From Rhizopus sp. PT2906 (taxonomy: Eukaryota > Mucoromycota > Mucoromycetes > Mucorales > Rhizopodaceae), in NCBI GenBank assembly GCA_025529335.1, contig JAMYHX010000140.1, positions 1 to 64,000 of the forward strand: a DNA stretch of 64,000 nt, in the 5' to 3' direction. The notes under the pieces were generated by a model. It was given only the letters and a program-made list of their open reading frames with translations, ran no database searches and was not told where the DNA came from. This document shows positions 1-12,214 of this stretch, piece after piece (the first letter of the stretch is position 1; the number at the start of each line of letters is the position of its first letter). The position numbers and the translations under genes were made by a program.

Positions 1-479
1 GCAATTTCTACTCTATCTTTTCTTTTGTCGGAACGTGTCAAAAAGGATATAGATTTGATATGAGCAATACATTTCGTTTTATAATATGGATTGCTGCTAG
101 GTATTGTCTTTTTATACCGTAAGCATCATGACGTTTTATTGAATGGTATTACCTCCCAGTAACCAATTAGCATGCCAATAATTTCTTCCTATGTACAACA
201 GTAATGAGCAGGCATATATAGTATGTAAATATAAATTACCTTTTCTGTAGAGTAAGCATGAGAGAGGATAAGGTGGTATATACTAGCAGGAAGATTAACT
301 AGAGACAGCATGTGTAAAAAAAGGGAAAATATTTTTTTTTTTTTTTCCTTTTTCTTTTCTTGATTAAAAGAAAACGCATTATGGGAGACAATGTAGGCAG
401 ACTAAAGCAGTAAGCTACACAGGGATGTAATGAAAGAAATGATATATATATATTTGTGTATATATAGTTTGGTGAATTA
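1..479. other. 5' flank of the first gene
   Basis: A/T-rich non-coding DNA upstream of the methyltransferase start at 480. It holds a T-rich tract near 330-360 and a short TA repeat near 442-452, then a TATATA-like stretch shortly before the ATG. The only open frame is a low-complexity antisense one. No gene is supported here; an upstream gene could end to the left of the window. Confidence 0.6.
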
Positions 480-1193
480 ATGAAGAAACCTGAATGGTAC
501 ACGGATGCTCAAAATTATTGGAAAAACGTACCACCTACAATCGACGGCATGCTTGGTGGATTTCAGATGATTGATCCCATTGACGTCAAGGGTTCTTTAG
601 AGTTCATCAAGGAATATGTCGAAAAGGGTATTATCAATACAGAATATGCATGCGATTGTGGAGCAGGTATTGGTCGTGTTACGAAAAACTTTTTATTACG
701 AGTGCCTTTTGCAAAAGTGGATCTTGTCGAACAGACAGAATCTTTTGTAGAACAAGCCAAGACAAGTTATTTGGCTAAAGAAATAGAACAAGGAAAGATA
801 GGACACGTATTTTGTCAGGGCTTACAGGATTTTACACCAGAAGAAGGCAAATATGATTTGATATGGTGTCAATGGGTTCTTGGACATTTGACAGATGGTA
901 TATTTATATATTATTTTTAAAGAAAAAAGACTAACGCTTTACTAGAACATTTTGTTGATTTCTTTAAGCGATGTATCAAGGGATTAAAGCCTAATGGGTT
1001 AATTGGAGTGAAAGAGAATAATGCGTCAAAGGAAGCGCTGTTTGATGACGAAGACAGTAGTGTGACAAGACGTAATGAAGAATTAAAGAAATTATTTGCA
1101 GAAGCAGGATTAAAGGTTATTAAAGAAGATGTTCAGAAAGGCCTTCCTGCTGGTTTATTTGCAGTTCGAATGTATATGTTAAAGCCAGAGTAA
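480..1193 (+). CDS. TAE1: Protein N-terminal Xaa-Pro-Lys methyltransferase (Tae1/NTMT1 family)
   Basis: Predicted S-adenosylmethionine-dependent enzyme that methylates the alpha-amino group of proteins starting (after Met removal) with X-Pro-Lys, such as ribosomal proteins. Two exons, 480-897 and 946-1193, give about 221 residues, a normal length for the family. Visible motifs are the N-terminal WYTDAQNYWKNVPPTIDGMLGG block, whose core is typical of the family, the SAM-binding CDCGAGIGRVTK loop, the acidic DLVEQ turn and WCQWVLGHLTD. The 48-base intron has an ACTAAC branch site at 930-935. Splicing to the TAG at 943-945 restores LTD-EH-FVDFFKRC in frame, whereas the nearer AAG acceptor would hit a stop. 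The stop lies only five bases from the stop of the convergent ABC gene. Confidence 0.93.
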
Positions 1194-1198
1194 TAAAA

Positions 1199-1982
1199 TT
1201 ACATCTGAATACTTATGGTATTATTGTCATCACTTTGGTCGATGGACCCATTCGGTGTTGACCCGTTTGATTTTGCCAAAGTGAGCGAATGAGTTCCTAC
1301 ACGTTCCTGTTGTTTGGGATCATGGGTGATCCAGATACATGTCTTGGTCTTTAGCGTCTTTTCTACAAGTTGGATTGATTCTGGATCTAAAGCAGAGGTA
1401 GGTTCTACAAACAAATGTTGTTAACAAATATGAATATTTGTCCTACATGCACACATACCATCAAGCAGCAGAATATCTGGATTGAGAGCAACTGCGATAG
1501 CCAAAGCGACTCTTTGCATTTCACCACCAGAGAGATTAGACCATTTTTCATTGAAATGACTTTCTGACAAGTTCCATTCATTGCCAATCTTGACTGGATC
1601 ATCAATCTTTTTATTCTTTTGACTGGCGTAATTTGAGACTATTTTAAAAAAGTCGAGCGGTGTACCAGGATGCACAGACGGCCTTTGCGGCACATACATA
1701 ACACGAGAACGCCAAATGGGGACTGCGTAATGATTGACGTCCTTACCATGTAGTGTACAATACCCTTGATCATAAGGTACCAGTTCTGCTATACATTTCA
1801 ATAAGGTCGTCTTACTATCGTCCTTTTAGTTTTATCTGGTATTTTTCATATTTGTCTTACCCAACACCACTAGGGCCACGTAAGACGAGGATATCATTCT
1901 TCTCTAGAGTAAAGCTTATATCTTTAAATAGCCATCTTCCACCTACTTGCATTGATATATTGTGCGCTTCAAACATTGGCAT
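1199..1982 (-). CDS. Stand-alone ABC ATPase, FetA/YbbL or STAR1-like
   Basis: A 227-residue nucleotide-binding domain with no membrane segment. Exons (reverse order) are 1982-1861, 1814-1459 and 1404-1199. Walker A GPSGVGKTT is rebuilt across intron 1. The Q-loop region is YVPQRPSVHPGT, the signature is LSGGEMQRVALA, Walker B is ILLLD with the catalytic Glu supplied across intron 2 (DEPTSALDP), and the H-loop is WITHD. Size and layout resemble bacterial FetA/YbbL and plant STAR1, which pair with a separate UPF0014-type permease in metal or nucleotide-sugar export. That partner is not in this window, so substrate and location are unknown. The Ser/Asn-rich tail after the H-loop is lineage specific. 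The start at 1982 is the first in-frame ATG; a second lies six bases in. Confidence 0.82.
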
Positions 1983-2040
1983 TTTTATATATGTAAATAA
2001 GTTTAGAAAGAAAGAAAGGAGACAAACAAAAGAAAGAGAG

Positions 2041-2434
2041 ATGTGACGTCGACTCTGGTTTTATTTTGAGTTCTTTTTTTTTTTTTTTTTTTTTAACACA
2101 CTTGATGTAATCATCATCCTGCAGCTGCAGTAGTTGTGGTTGTGTATAGATACATGTGTCTATAGTGAGTTTCTTAAACAATGAAATCCCTCTTCTCTCT
2201 CTCTCTCTCTTTCTTTCTTTCTCCCTCTCCTTTGATGGTTTTAAAATGTGATAATAAAAATCCTTTTTTTGGTTTCTTTTTCTCGTTTTACTTTTGTTGG
2301 CTGTTGTATAAAAAAAGTTAAACACATTTTTTCACTTCTCTATTCTCTTTCTTTCTCACTTTATAAAAGAAAAAAAAAAGTAGGGAATTTTTTTCTTTTT
2401 CATTTTGTGGTCATCTAATTTGTCTTGATTTTAG
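2041..2434. promoter_or_regulatory. Intergenic promoter region between ABC ATPase and LAMMER kinase genes
   Basis: Divergent 5' region of about 450 bases. It holds a T run at 2076-2094, a CT-rich tract near 2193-2230 (CTCTCTCT followed by TTTC repeats) and further pyrimidine-rich sequence up to the kinase start. Such pyrimidine tracts are common in fungal 5' leaders. No TATA box was clear enough to call. Confidence 0.4.
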
Positions 2435-4307
2435 ATGAGCCAAATAAGTCATTGGAAATCAGAGTTTTATAAGAATGGTCAACCTAAAGAGGTTATCGTT
2501 ATCGAAGATACTCCTCCACCGGATGAAAATATAAACAAACTCAAGTATCGAATTGAAGTACTACCAGATCCAACAGAAGGTGCTATGACACGCTCAAAGA
2601 GAACAAGAGCTGGTATGCAAGAGACTGCTGTCATACCTGCGTCTGTTAAAAGAAGAAAAATGACTGTAAACAACAACAATAATATCACTGCACCCAATAT
2701 CCCTACTACTACCACTACCACTACGACAACAACAAGTATACCTCAAGGTATTACTTTTTCATTAAATGCATAATATGTATACTAACAACTTTTTATAGCC
2801 AATCTAATACGACCCATATTACATAAACCAATCCCTACAAAAGCACCTCCTATTACACAAGTAAGTATAAATATAGTATGTATATATGTTATTGTTGTAC
2901 TCATCCCAAAAAAAAGGCTTGTGATGATAAAGATGGTCATTATATCATCAAACCTAACGAGTCACTGACCCCACGTTGTAAGTTCATAATGTAATATTAT
3001 CCTTCCATATTCATATTTTTTATTAGACAAGATCATGAAGTTACTGGGACAAGGCACTTTTGGTAAAGTAGTCGAATGTTATGATAGAGTAAAACGAAAC
3101 TTTTGTGCCATCAAGATCATCAGAGCCATACCAAAATATAGGGATGCAAGCAAGATTGAAATAAGGGTATTGAACAGTTTAAAGGAGCATGATCCAATCA
3201 ATTTAAAGTAAATAGTCAGTATGATCTTATAGATTCACTTTACTCATTAACTCTTGTAGTAAATGTATACACCTGATGGAATGGTTTGACTACCACAATC
3301 ACATCTGTATGGTCTTTGAACTTTTAGGCCAATCCGTATTCGATTTCCTAAAGTTAAATGACTTTAGACCATTTCCTATTCATCACATTCAACAATTTGC
3401 AAAGCAGCTATTAACAAGTGTTGCATGTAAGTCTATATCCTTCTTTTATCATCGCTCACTTAATTTAAACATGTTAGTCGTGCATGAATTGAAACTAATC
3501 CATACAGATTTGAAACCAGAAAATATATTATTGGTCAATAGTGACTATACTGAAGCTGGCAATGTAGGTTCATTCTATATCTCGGAAAAAAAATACTCAT
3601 ACATCTATAGATGGCCGGTATGGATCCAAAATCCAAGATATTGCTGAATACAGATATTAGATTGATCGATTTTGGCTCTGCCACGTTTGAACAGGATTAT
3701 CATTCGACCGTGGTATCTACTAGACACTATAGGGCTCCAGAGATCATCTTAGGCATGGGCTGGTCCTATCCTTGCGATATTTGGTCGATTGGTTGCATCC
3801 TGGTAGAGTTTCTTACAGGAGACGCTTTGTTCCAAACACACGATAATCTCGAACATTTGGCAATGATGGAAGTGGTTCTTGGCAAAATACCACCCGAACT
3901 GGTCAAGCTATCAAGGTACATTATACATACATGATCATTGTTGTATTGTCATTTTTCTTACTTTTTACCATAAAGTCCTGAGGCACAGAAATACTTTGAA
4001 AATAGCAAATTGAAATACCCAAACGCTAATACCACCAAACAAAGCAAAAAATACGTCCGTGCCCTCAAACTGCTACAGGTAATAAAACAGTAACAACAAA
4101 AAGTTTGTAGTGTTAATACTTTTTTTTTTTCTTAAGGATATTGTATGTCCCTCAACACAACCCACATCGAATGCCAAGGTTCAATTCTTAGACCTATTAT
4201 CAAGGATGTTGGTATATGATCCCAATCAGAGGACTTCAGCAAGAGAGGCATTAAGACATCCATTCTTTATGATTCAATTCGACGAATGGGGACGCGAACT
4301 TGCTTAA
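2435..4307 (+). CDS. LAMMER dual-specificity protein kinase (CLK/Kns1/Lkh1 family)
   Basis: Nine exons (2435-2747, 2799-2860, 2917-2977, 3027-3207, 3260-3426, 3478-3563, 3611-3915, 3976-4078, 4137-4307) keep frame and give 482 residues. The N-terminal 120 or so residues are Asn/Thr-rich and disordered, including a (Thr)10 run. The kinase domain shows Gly loop LGQGTFGKV, lysine in CAIKII, catalytic IHTDLKPENILL, DFGSA, activation segment STRHYRAPE, and the family block EHLAMMEVVLG. In the eponymous LAMMER block the Arg is Val here. CLK/LAMMER kinases phosphorylate SR splicing factors and act in the nucleus and cytoplasm. The very short N-terminus compared with animal CLKs is usual in fungi. 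Function is assigned from family motifs. Confidence 0.93.
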
Positions 4308-4441
4308 ATATTGTACATAATGAAATCGGCATTGTGTTTGTGCGTGTGTGCATTTTATTTATATTAAATATATACTGATGGAGTATGTGGTATACAGTTA
4401 CTATTATTATAAATATTATATGGTGGTATATATTATATATA

Positions 4442-6050
4442 TCAAGGTTCTAGTTCACCTAGTTGCTGAGCCATTTCAAGATTCTTACTGTACAGCAGCA
4501 GTACCTCCTGTTCGAGACTGATGATTCTACCTTCCAAGGACGCAATCTTTTCTTCAAATGTACTTTCTGTCATCTTCCAGCTACCAATCTTGTTCTGAAG
4601 AATCTCATCCGACTTGATCTGTGCCTGCCGCATAATCTCGAGCGACTTTACGTCTACCGCATGCTGACGTTCCATGCTTTCAAGTTCAACCTCGAGCTCG
4701 ACAACCTTACTTGTCATGTCTCTGACTTCTCTGGATACTTGCAATTGAAATGTATCGACCTGTTTCCGAAACCGAACGTCGTATTGTTCCTTTAACTCGT
4801 CCTCGCGCGCCTTTAGCTCTCGTTCAAGTTGCTTATCATAAAATGTCTTCATCTGATCAACATGCCTTTGCGACTTTTCCAACTCGACCTTGACCCTTGC
4901 CAGCTCTCTTTCTTTCTCGGCCACGGATCGACGAAGGGCCTCTTCCAAAGCAACATCATGTTTCTCGAGTGATCGGGCGTGCTCTGCGGCGATTTGTTCT
5001 GCTTTAACGAGTCGACTACGAAGTTCTTCCTTTTCCGAAGCGAGGGCTGCGACCTGCAAGCGATGTGTCTCGGCAGCGTTTTTTCGGCTAGTTTCGAATG
5101 AGTGTTTAAGCTGCTGCATCTTGATTTCGTTATCCTCTGATTGCTGCTCCAACTGAGCGATTCTTGCCTTGGCGTGTCGAAGGAGAGCTTGTTGTGCGTC
5201 ATCCCCTGTTGTTGCCTTCTGTTCGAGATCGATTTCGAGTTGCATAGACTGTTGACGGTACTGGTCGCGCTCCTGTTTGACCTGATCAAGTTCATCCAGC
5301 ATGGTTTCCATTTCCTTTCGCATCTCGTCCAACAACTGTTCGGCTTCTACTCGGTCATCTGTATTCTTGTCTAACTTTTTTTGGTAACTCTGCATCATCC
5401 TATTCTTTTGGTTCGTCAATGTATGCGTACGTCGTGTCAGTTTCTTGATTTGCTTCTTGGCTTGGCTGAGGTCTTTGCTCAGACGGTCTATTGCATCAAT
5501 CAGTCTTTTGTTATCCTTCGGCTTGTCTTGCGTTGCACTAATAATAATACAATTTTCAATATAATTTAGCATCTGAGTCGTAATTGTTTGATCATCGTTT
5601 GATTCTAAAAAGAGTATTAGTTCTGGAATAATTGTCTTTTTTTTTTTCTTAATCACCTTTGTTTTTTAAAATCAGGACCATTTCCTTCAAATCCTGTAGA
5701 TTTTTTATGTCTAATGGTGATGGTGAAATGAATAGTTGTTGTTTTTGTTGATGATTAGCAAGAAATGTATCAACCTTATGTGCCATTGTGTTAAATACTG
5801 AGTCATACAGCTCTATTCTTTGCTTCAATAACTCACATTCGTCCAATCCAGATACATTTTTGCTAGATTTATTTGATTTGGCATGATCACTGTTGTAAGA
5901 TGACATGGATGAGAACGATGATCTCCTTGAACTCCACCATGTGGATGTAGGTGACACAGTCATATCGTCAAGTTCTGTGTCATCGGATGATGGGTCCTTG
6001 ATATTCATTTTGCTCAAGTTATGCTTATCGATGGTATCTGAATAAATCAT
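4442..6050 (-). CDS. Coiled-coil protein of unknown function
   Basis: Two exons, 6050-5657 and 5604-4442, joined by a 52-base intron with an AACTAAT branch site, give 518 residues. The first 70 residues are Ser/Asp-rich and probably disordered. A short helical region follows (LLKQRIELYDSVFNTMAHKV). From about residue 150 to the end the protein is almost continuous Glu/Lys/Arg/Gln heptad-type coiled coil (for example ELRSRLVKAEQIAAEHARSL). No motor, kinase or membrane segment is seen. A structural, tethering or cytoskeletal scaffold role is plausible, but I do not recognise the family. An in-frame ATG at 6008 is an alternative start. The 3' end faces the kinase gene, 134 bases away. Confidence 0.85.
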
Positions 6051-7820
6051 TAATTAATGAAGAAAGAATGATTAAATGAAGTAAAGGAGAGAGAGAGAGA
6101 GAGTAAAAGAGAAGGAGAAGGGATGAAGTGATGAGTACAAAAAAAAAGATTTACAAAGATGAAAAAAAATTGTCCGCCCCCCTCCTGCCTTGTATTTGTA
6201 TGCCTCTCTTTACTCCGCTTGAATAATTAGTACTGTCTTTTGAGAAAAGGGGGCCAAGATCGTATATATACAGAACATACGCCCCCTTTTTGATAAGGAA
6301 TATGAGAAGCTATGAAAGGAATCATTTAATATAAACTTGCAAAAGGGCGCAAGCACTTGCATTTGCAGAATTCAAACTCAACTAAGCCTTTTTCTTCTCT
6401 TTTAATTGACAAGAACACAAGGCTCATGACATAGAGATGGTATAGTCTTTCACTTCCTTATCACACTTACTCTGAATACATTCAACTGACTCGCTCGAAA
6501 AGGGAAGAGTGATTAGTCCATTTGCTGACATTGCTGACACGGGAATGCATTGCGTCCTTTTAAACAAAATGACGAATGGAATGATCTATCAAGTTCTCAC
6601 GTATATATAAATAAACATAAAAAGAAGCTTCAAACGTGTATTTCAATAAGTAGAATTAGTTTACAATTGTACAGTTTCTAATTTCAAACAGTAATTCATT
6701 ACTCTAATAGAAGGGAGACACTAGGCCCACGAAAGCTTGCACAAAGATACAGTTGGTGTGACACCATCATAATATTCCTCCTTAAACTCTTATAATCTTT
6801 ATTAAATTCATTATTCAGCTAGTTGTATTCCAGAAGGATTAACGTGATTCGCGTTGGCTCGTATATTAAAGAGAGAGTGTGTGTGATGCCAATATTCTAT
6901 ACTTGATGTCGAGAGTAATAAGATACCAATATAGTCCAACTTTGCTTAAATGCAATATGATTGGTTTATGAAAACTAAATGGAAGAAAAAATTTGCTTTT
7001 GGTATCTTCTCTATAAGCAACAACAGCACGATTATATACGTAAGCCATGCTGTATGCGCCATATCAAGACTGTTCAACAAATATTCTGCTCTTTTATTTA
7101 TAAGTTCCTATTTTGACTATTTAATATGCTACGCATTGCTACTTTCGTATATCATTTGCCTTTATAGATGCTGTCTGTTCATGCTGGGATTAGTACTTCA
7201 AAGTGTTTCTCTGGTTTTACTCTAGAGTTTGAAGCAGCATAAATGAATTGGGCAACGCAATGAGAATTGCAGTTACCATCATCCTCAGGATTAATTATGA
7301 CCTTCATTTTATTCTTTTACTTATCCTTGATGTTGAAGAGGTTAGTTAATTTGATTACAGTTAGATTGAAAGTGATTCCTAATGTAACCCAGGGTAGTGG
7401 TTGTTATTACTAGTATTGGTGTTTGAAAGCTTATGGGAGCACTTACCTATCTTTTACTTTCTTTTTGTGATGCTATTGGCGCGTCTCTAATTTGACTTTT
7501 TGTTTTCCTATTTTCCATAGTTTCTAAAAGTAAGTCTTTGCTTTAACAGAAGAAGCTAACTTGTTTATCTCTTCTGAAATATGAGGATAATATTGTAATG
7601 ACTCCATTGAATGGCATGATGATATTTCCGAAATATCAGTAAGTCAGGACAAGAGCTGTGTTATATCTTCTCATACAGTATCGCGTCTATTTATGAAGTC
7701 AAATGCTGACAAAAAAAAACGCCACGGATTAAATAGTGCATATCGGTAACGCCTTCAATTTTTTTATGCTGCTGTAAAACCTTAACCATGTCAGAATTAT
7801 TTATTCCTTCTTCTCTTTCA

Positions 7821-8066
7821 TTATCTTCTTCTACTTTTAGTAATATCAGCTATACCTTCTTTATTATCCTTTAAAACAACTAATTCCTTGCGATCTTGTC
7901 TTTCTAAAGAAAATTTTGTATCATAATTCTCAAATTTAATGTTTTTTATTGTATGCACGTCATATTCTTCTTTTTCCTTTGGTAATACTTCTGCTATTAG
8001 ATTGCTTTTCGTATTGCTTTTTTTAACATTTTTTGTTATAGCTTTTTCTCTTGTATGATTTTTCAA
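7821..8066 (-). other. Short Lys/Glu-rich open frame, doubtful
   Basis: An 81-codon frame inside the gene-poor region. Its composition (Lys, Glu, Asp, Asn) is less biased to Phe/Ile/Tyr than the random A/T-rich frames around it, so it could be an exon or a relic. It lacks recognised motifs and no confident splice partner was found. Equally likely to be chance. Confidence 0.2.
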
Positions 8067-10582
8067 GTATTACATGTTTAGAAATGATTTATTCTTTATA
8101 TTACTAAAATTAAAATATACATTTTTTGTTTTGTTTGTTGGATAACAATTGATAGGAGCTATATTACTCTAAAAATTATACGTATATACAACACACATTC
8201 GTAGAGGCCATAGGCTGTATAATACAGGTCATTATCTTACTTTAGTAGAAGTCTATTTGCTGTCTTTTGTTTACTATTGATAATGACATTTCTTCTATTT
8301 TTAAAGTAAATGAATGCTTGCATGGTAGCCCATAATGAAAAATTATAGCACAAGAGCATAATTATATATATATATATATATATCTGGCATTTTGTTTAAG
8401 TACGCTCGATGGATATGCTAATGAGAGAAAGTAAATATACTTTTTAGAGTAATTTGTAAGCATTTTGTAAGAAGCTTATTTGTTTAAATAAATTTACTTC
8501 ACATGATAGACTTTCAATTGTAGTACTACTACAACCGCTTTTGTCGTTCTATATGTTGAATATTATAATAATGAATTTCTTGAAAAGCATTATGAATTTA
8601 GCGTATCTTTATGAAAAACAATGTACGTACCCAGCGAACCCGTTATCAATGCGTTATATAATAGTTAATGTAGCTGAAGAGGATTTACCCTTCTTTTGGT
8701 ACCAGAATGTGTGCGTTTTATTTTGGTAGCTGACCTGTTGTTGAAATCCATGTACGATGCTTAATTTCTCTCATCATCTTTATTCTGCAGTAATTTTTGA
8801 CATAAGACTGCATGTGTGTTTGTTATTTTATACTTGTATATCAATATATACTCGAGGTGCGTCTTTAATACTTTGTAGTTGCTGGATTTTTTATCCTTTT
8901 CCTTTCCAAATTTTATTTTTAAATTTTTTGTCATTTGATTTGGAATAAATATCGACATTCATAAGAGCTTTTTCATTGTAGTCATTGTCTTATTTATACT
9001 ATCTTCGTTATTCGCTTCAAGCGTTAATGCTTAAACATATCTATGTGTTCAGTTTTGTTAATTTTTATTGACATTTCTTCTCCAAGATGTATTTTATCGA
9101 GTTGATTTCAATTTATTTTTGAGAGTGAGGACAGTATTGAATTAAGAGTTACATTTGCGCCTTATAAAATAAATATCTCTTACTTCTTTCTCCCCTTTCT
9201 TGTCATTTCTAGAAAACTAAAGAATTACGAAAAAAGGAGTCATGCGTTGTAATCTTGGGCTTAAACCATCTAACTACGTTGTGCCATCAAAAGACATAGA
9301 TGATCAATAGATATTAGTGGCAGTTTATTCTGCCATGCAAACATGTAAATTATCGTTGGGCTTAAATTAAAGAATGACTGTGTAGGCTGTTACAATTGAA
9401 AGCAATATCACATTCTGAATAAAGCCAAGCTACTCATGGTCGTTGCGCGTCTTTTGAGCGAAAACTAGCATTAAAAATACACTTGTACTTGACCATTCTT
9501 CTTTGTTATCAGGTGACTTTCTATAAACTTAAACCGATTAGCTGTAAAGTCTATGCTAAATTCATGGTAACGGAAATGCTCTCGTAATTTATTGTGTAGC
9601 AAGCGATCATTTCATGTTATTCTAGGAGTTTTTTTCACGGCTCAGATGGGTGGCCGTTCAGCGCAAAATTTTCTAACTCGATTAAGCTTTGTATTTGGAG
9701 CCAAAGTGTATCGAAGCAAATGATGCTTGTGGTATTCACCACATATTTAAATAACGACAGTATAGCAAAAAAATTTAAAAGAGTGTTTTCAGTGAAACAT
9801 ACGTTTTTCCCTCTCTCAATTTTATTTGAATATAGAATTACCTTTGTCTCGTTCTGTCACACCTATAGTTGAGAAATGTAACAGTGCTGTAGACTTTCAC
9901 AATTCAAAGCACTATATACGACGGCGCAAATGATATCAAGCATAAGCAAACGCTTTTACACGATATCGATTCCTGAGCTAAGGAAACTGTAACCAGATGG
10001 TCTGCCTTCCTGACTAATTGCTATAAGAATCAGCTCCAACACGACGTTATTTAGCAAACTATTCTTCTCATGCAGAACTGATAAAGCAAGAGTATAAGCT
10101 TGATTCGAGCAAGAGACTGTATATTTGAATGATAAAATGGTCGAATCAAGTTTGTAACTTGGTCATATATGGATCCGAAATACTACATCATTATACATAA
10201 TAACATTGTCTTTTTTAAAAGTGTATATTAAGCTGGTTTTTATCTTTTATAGAACATTTAACGCTGCCCCTTTTAAGCGAAACGAAACTAGAGTCGCTAT
10301 TGATTATGGTAATACTCTACGGGAGTAAGCAACAATACGCTTATCCAATGCTCTACACTAATCACCTCTTATAACTCTGAAAATATAAAATGCTTTCTCT
10401 GTCATGTAAGTGTACGCCAATAATTACCTTTCATTATGGTAGCTTTATTTTTGTGTTTTATTGGGGGCTCGTATTTCTTTATCAAATTAGTATATCATAT
10501 TCAAGGCATTTGAAAACGACCATCAGGACAGATACCACGGAGATTCTTCGTTATCGGTGGCAGATTGTGTTTTATCTCGAAT

Positions 10583-10800
10583 ATATAAAGAAGTAGTAAG
10601 AAAAGTATAAGTCTATGGATCTCTATATAGTCTCTTTATTATGTATTGAGAGAGACAGATCATCATGAAGACAGAGTTATTAAGGAACCTATTTAGTTAT
10701 GGATAATTATAACTTGGCATGTACTGTTGCCAGTATCTTTGCATTATTCATTCTTTGAATATAGATTTATAGTAATCTCATACAATAAGATTAAGTGTTT
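10583..10800. repeat. Dispersed degenerate repeat, copy A
   Basis: Shares ordered matches with 19968-20215: an AGAAGTA.TAA..AAAAG block, then TCTCTA.ATA...TCTTTATT, then TATTATTCATTCTT and a T.GTAA.CTCATACAATAA block near the right end. Spacing is similar in both copies. Divergence is considerable, so both are old. No coding capacity; probably remnants of a mobile element or its terminal part. Confidence 0.5.
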
Positions 10801-12214
10801 ATAGGCTAAATACCGTATAACTACTGAAAGCTGGCATATTTTATCACTGGATTATGAAGGCTAAACGAAATCTTTCAAACAATTTACACACCACTCATAG
10901 GTTGGTTGTTTCATTGGTAATTCATGCAGCAACAATTTCAAAAATTTGTAAAATGCAAAAACATACTGATGGATATAACAAATTGAATGTACATCAACCT
11001 GTAATACTGGAATTCCTTATATTCTAAAACTACCAAATATTACATAGATAAAATAAAGTTATAATCAAAGCCAAGTAAAAGTAACAGTTCTACTTTACCA
11101 TGTATCGGTTTATTCTCTAAAATAAAGAATGATAAACTATTTCAGTTCATCAACTTAGAATATGAGACAAGAGTAATTTAAAACATTGTTCTATAATCTG
11201 CATGTATTTGAACGGGCTTTCTTCATGTTGTTCTCTTTCATTAGAGCATTTATATTGCTTAACGGATATTTACTTCATTCTTTACAGCAAAATTAAAAAA
11301 CTGATCCTTTGTAACAGGTGTATTTACGCTTTACTCTTGTACACTCAATTTCTACACAAAATAGAAACCTGTGTCTCTATAGCAACAAAATACCTATTGG
11401 GAAAGAAAAAGAGGCATCGTTTTGACCATTGCATTTTAGGCGATCTTGTTTTTTTTTTTAAAAAAAAAGTATATTTCATTTATGAACACTGATTAGTTGC
11501 TCAACTGTATTCACTTTATATTCTCTTTCTATATCAACTTATACTCCTTGTTTCTTATATAGACTGATCAACCTTTAATATAGCCTTGATATAGAGAATA
11601 TAACAACCTATACGCATGTTTTTCTTAACCGAAGTGTCTATATTAGTTTCCATTTCTAACATTTGCTGATAGTAAGCAAACTGCCTATTTTCATATCGTT
11701 TTAGAGATCTTTTTGGCCGCTTGTCTTTTTTGCTATTATCATGTTTTACAAGCATATTTCTATTTCAATCTTTTATTCTTTTCATATTTTTTATATGAGT
11801 TTTGGAAAATAGTTTGTATTCCGCTTTGTGTTTAAAGCATTATTATTTGTGTTTGTATTTGTCAGTTGATGTTAAAAATAAGGAAATGAATTGTTGTTTA
11901 TCTTTTTTAATTGTCTGTTGTAATAATCGTACAACCATACATCTGTGCATCATTTGAGTGATATATCTCAATTAATAAAGTATTATTTGTGTATCATTAT
12001 ATTTCGTCATCAACTTTATGTTTATATTGTTTTGAATAATTTGTATAGCCAAGCAGATGCATAATTTACGCATGACTGAAAAGTTTACAAGTCCTCAAAA
12101 TCATGATTTTTGACTATGAATAAAATAGGATTTTAATATCAAAATTTGATTTAATCAATGCTAAAGGAGAAAGATAGATGGGAAATTTACAAAAATGGCT
12201 TAAAAAGTATTAAT

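Larger units (their letters stand above)
6051..12214. other. Gene-poor A/T-rich region, 6.2 kb
   Basis: No multi-exon gene with recognisable protein motifs was found on either strand. The first ~350 bases are the promoter side of the coiled-coil gene, with GA repeat 6090-6104 and C-run 6177-6182. Open frames are short and mostly low complexity. The best, minus 8066-7821 (81 residues, Lys/Glu-rich, KFENYDTKFSLERQDRKEL), has no recognisable homologue. A TA repeat lies at 8364-8383. Copy A of a dispersed repeat lies at about 10583-10800. A slightly more G/C-rich patch at 9640-9740 may be a decayed coding or transposon fragment. Confidence 0.55.

Noticed and set aside
4463..5569. Several plus-strand frames opposite the coiled-coil gene
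   Set aside because: Shadows of the Glu/Lys/Leu-rich coding strand; the long minus frame with a good intron is clearly the gene.
5605..5656. Two separate genes in place of the coiled-coil protein (start at 5656)
   Set aside because: A good 52-base intron joins both frames in phase, and the Met-(Lys)5 start of the second frame lies within that intron.
9240..9300. tRNA-like sequence on the minus strand (A-box-like TAGTTAGATGG followed by a T run)
   Set aside because: No acceptor stem, no proper B box (GGTTCRANNCC) and only about 50 bases before the T run. At most a decayed tRNA or SINE fragment.
11555..11755. 66-codon Lys-rich minus frame
   Set aside because: Isolated, without motif or supporting splice signals; likely chance.
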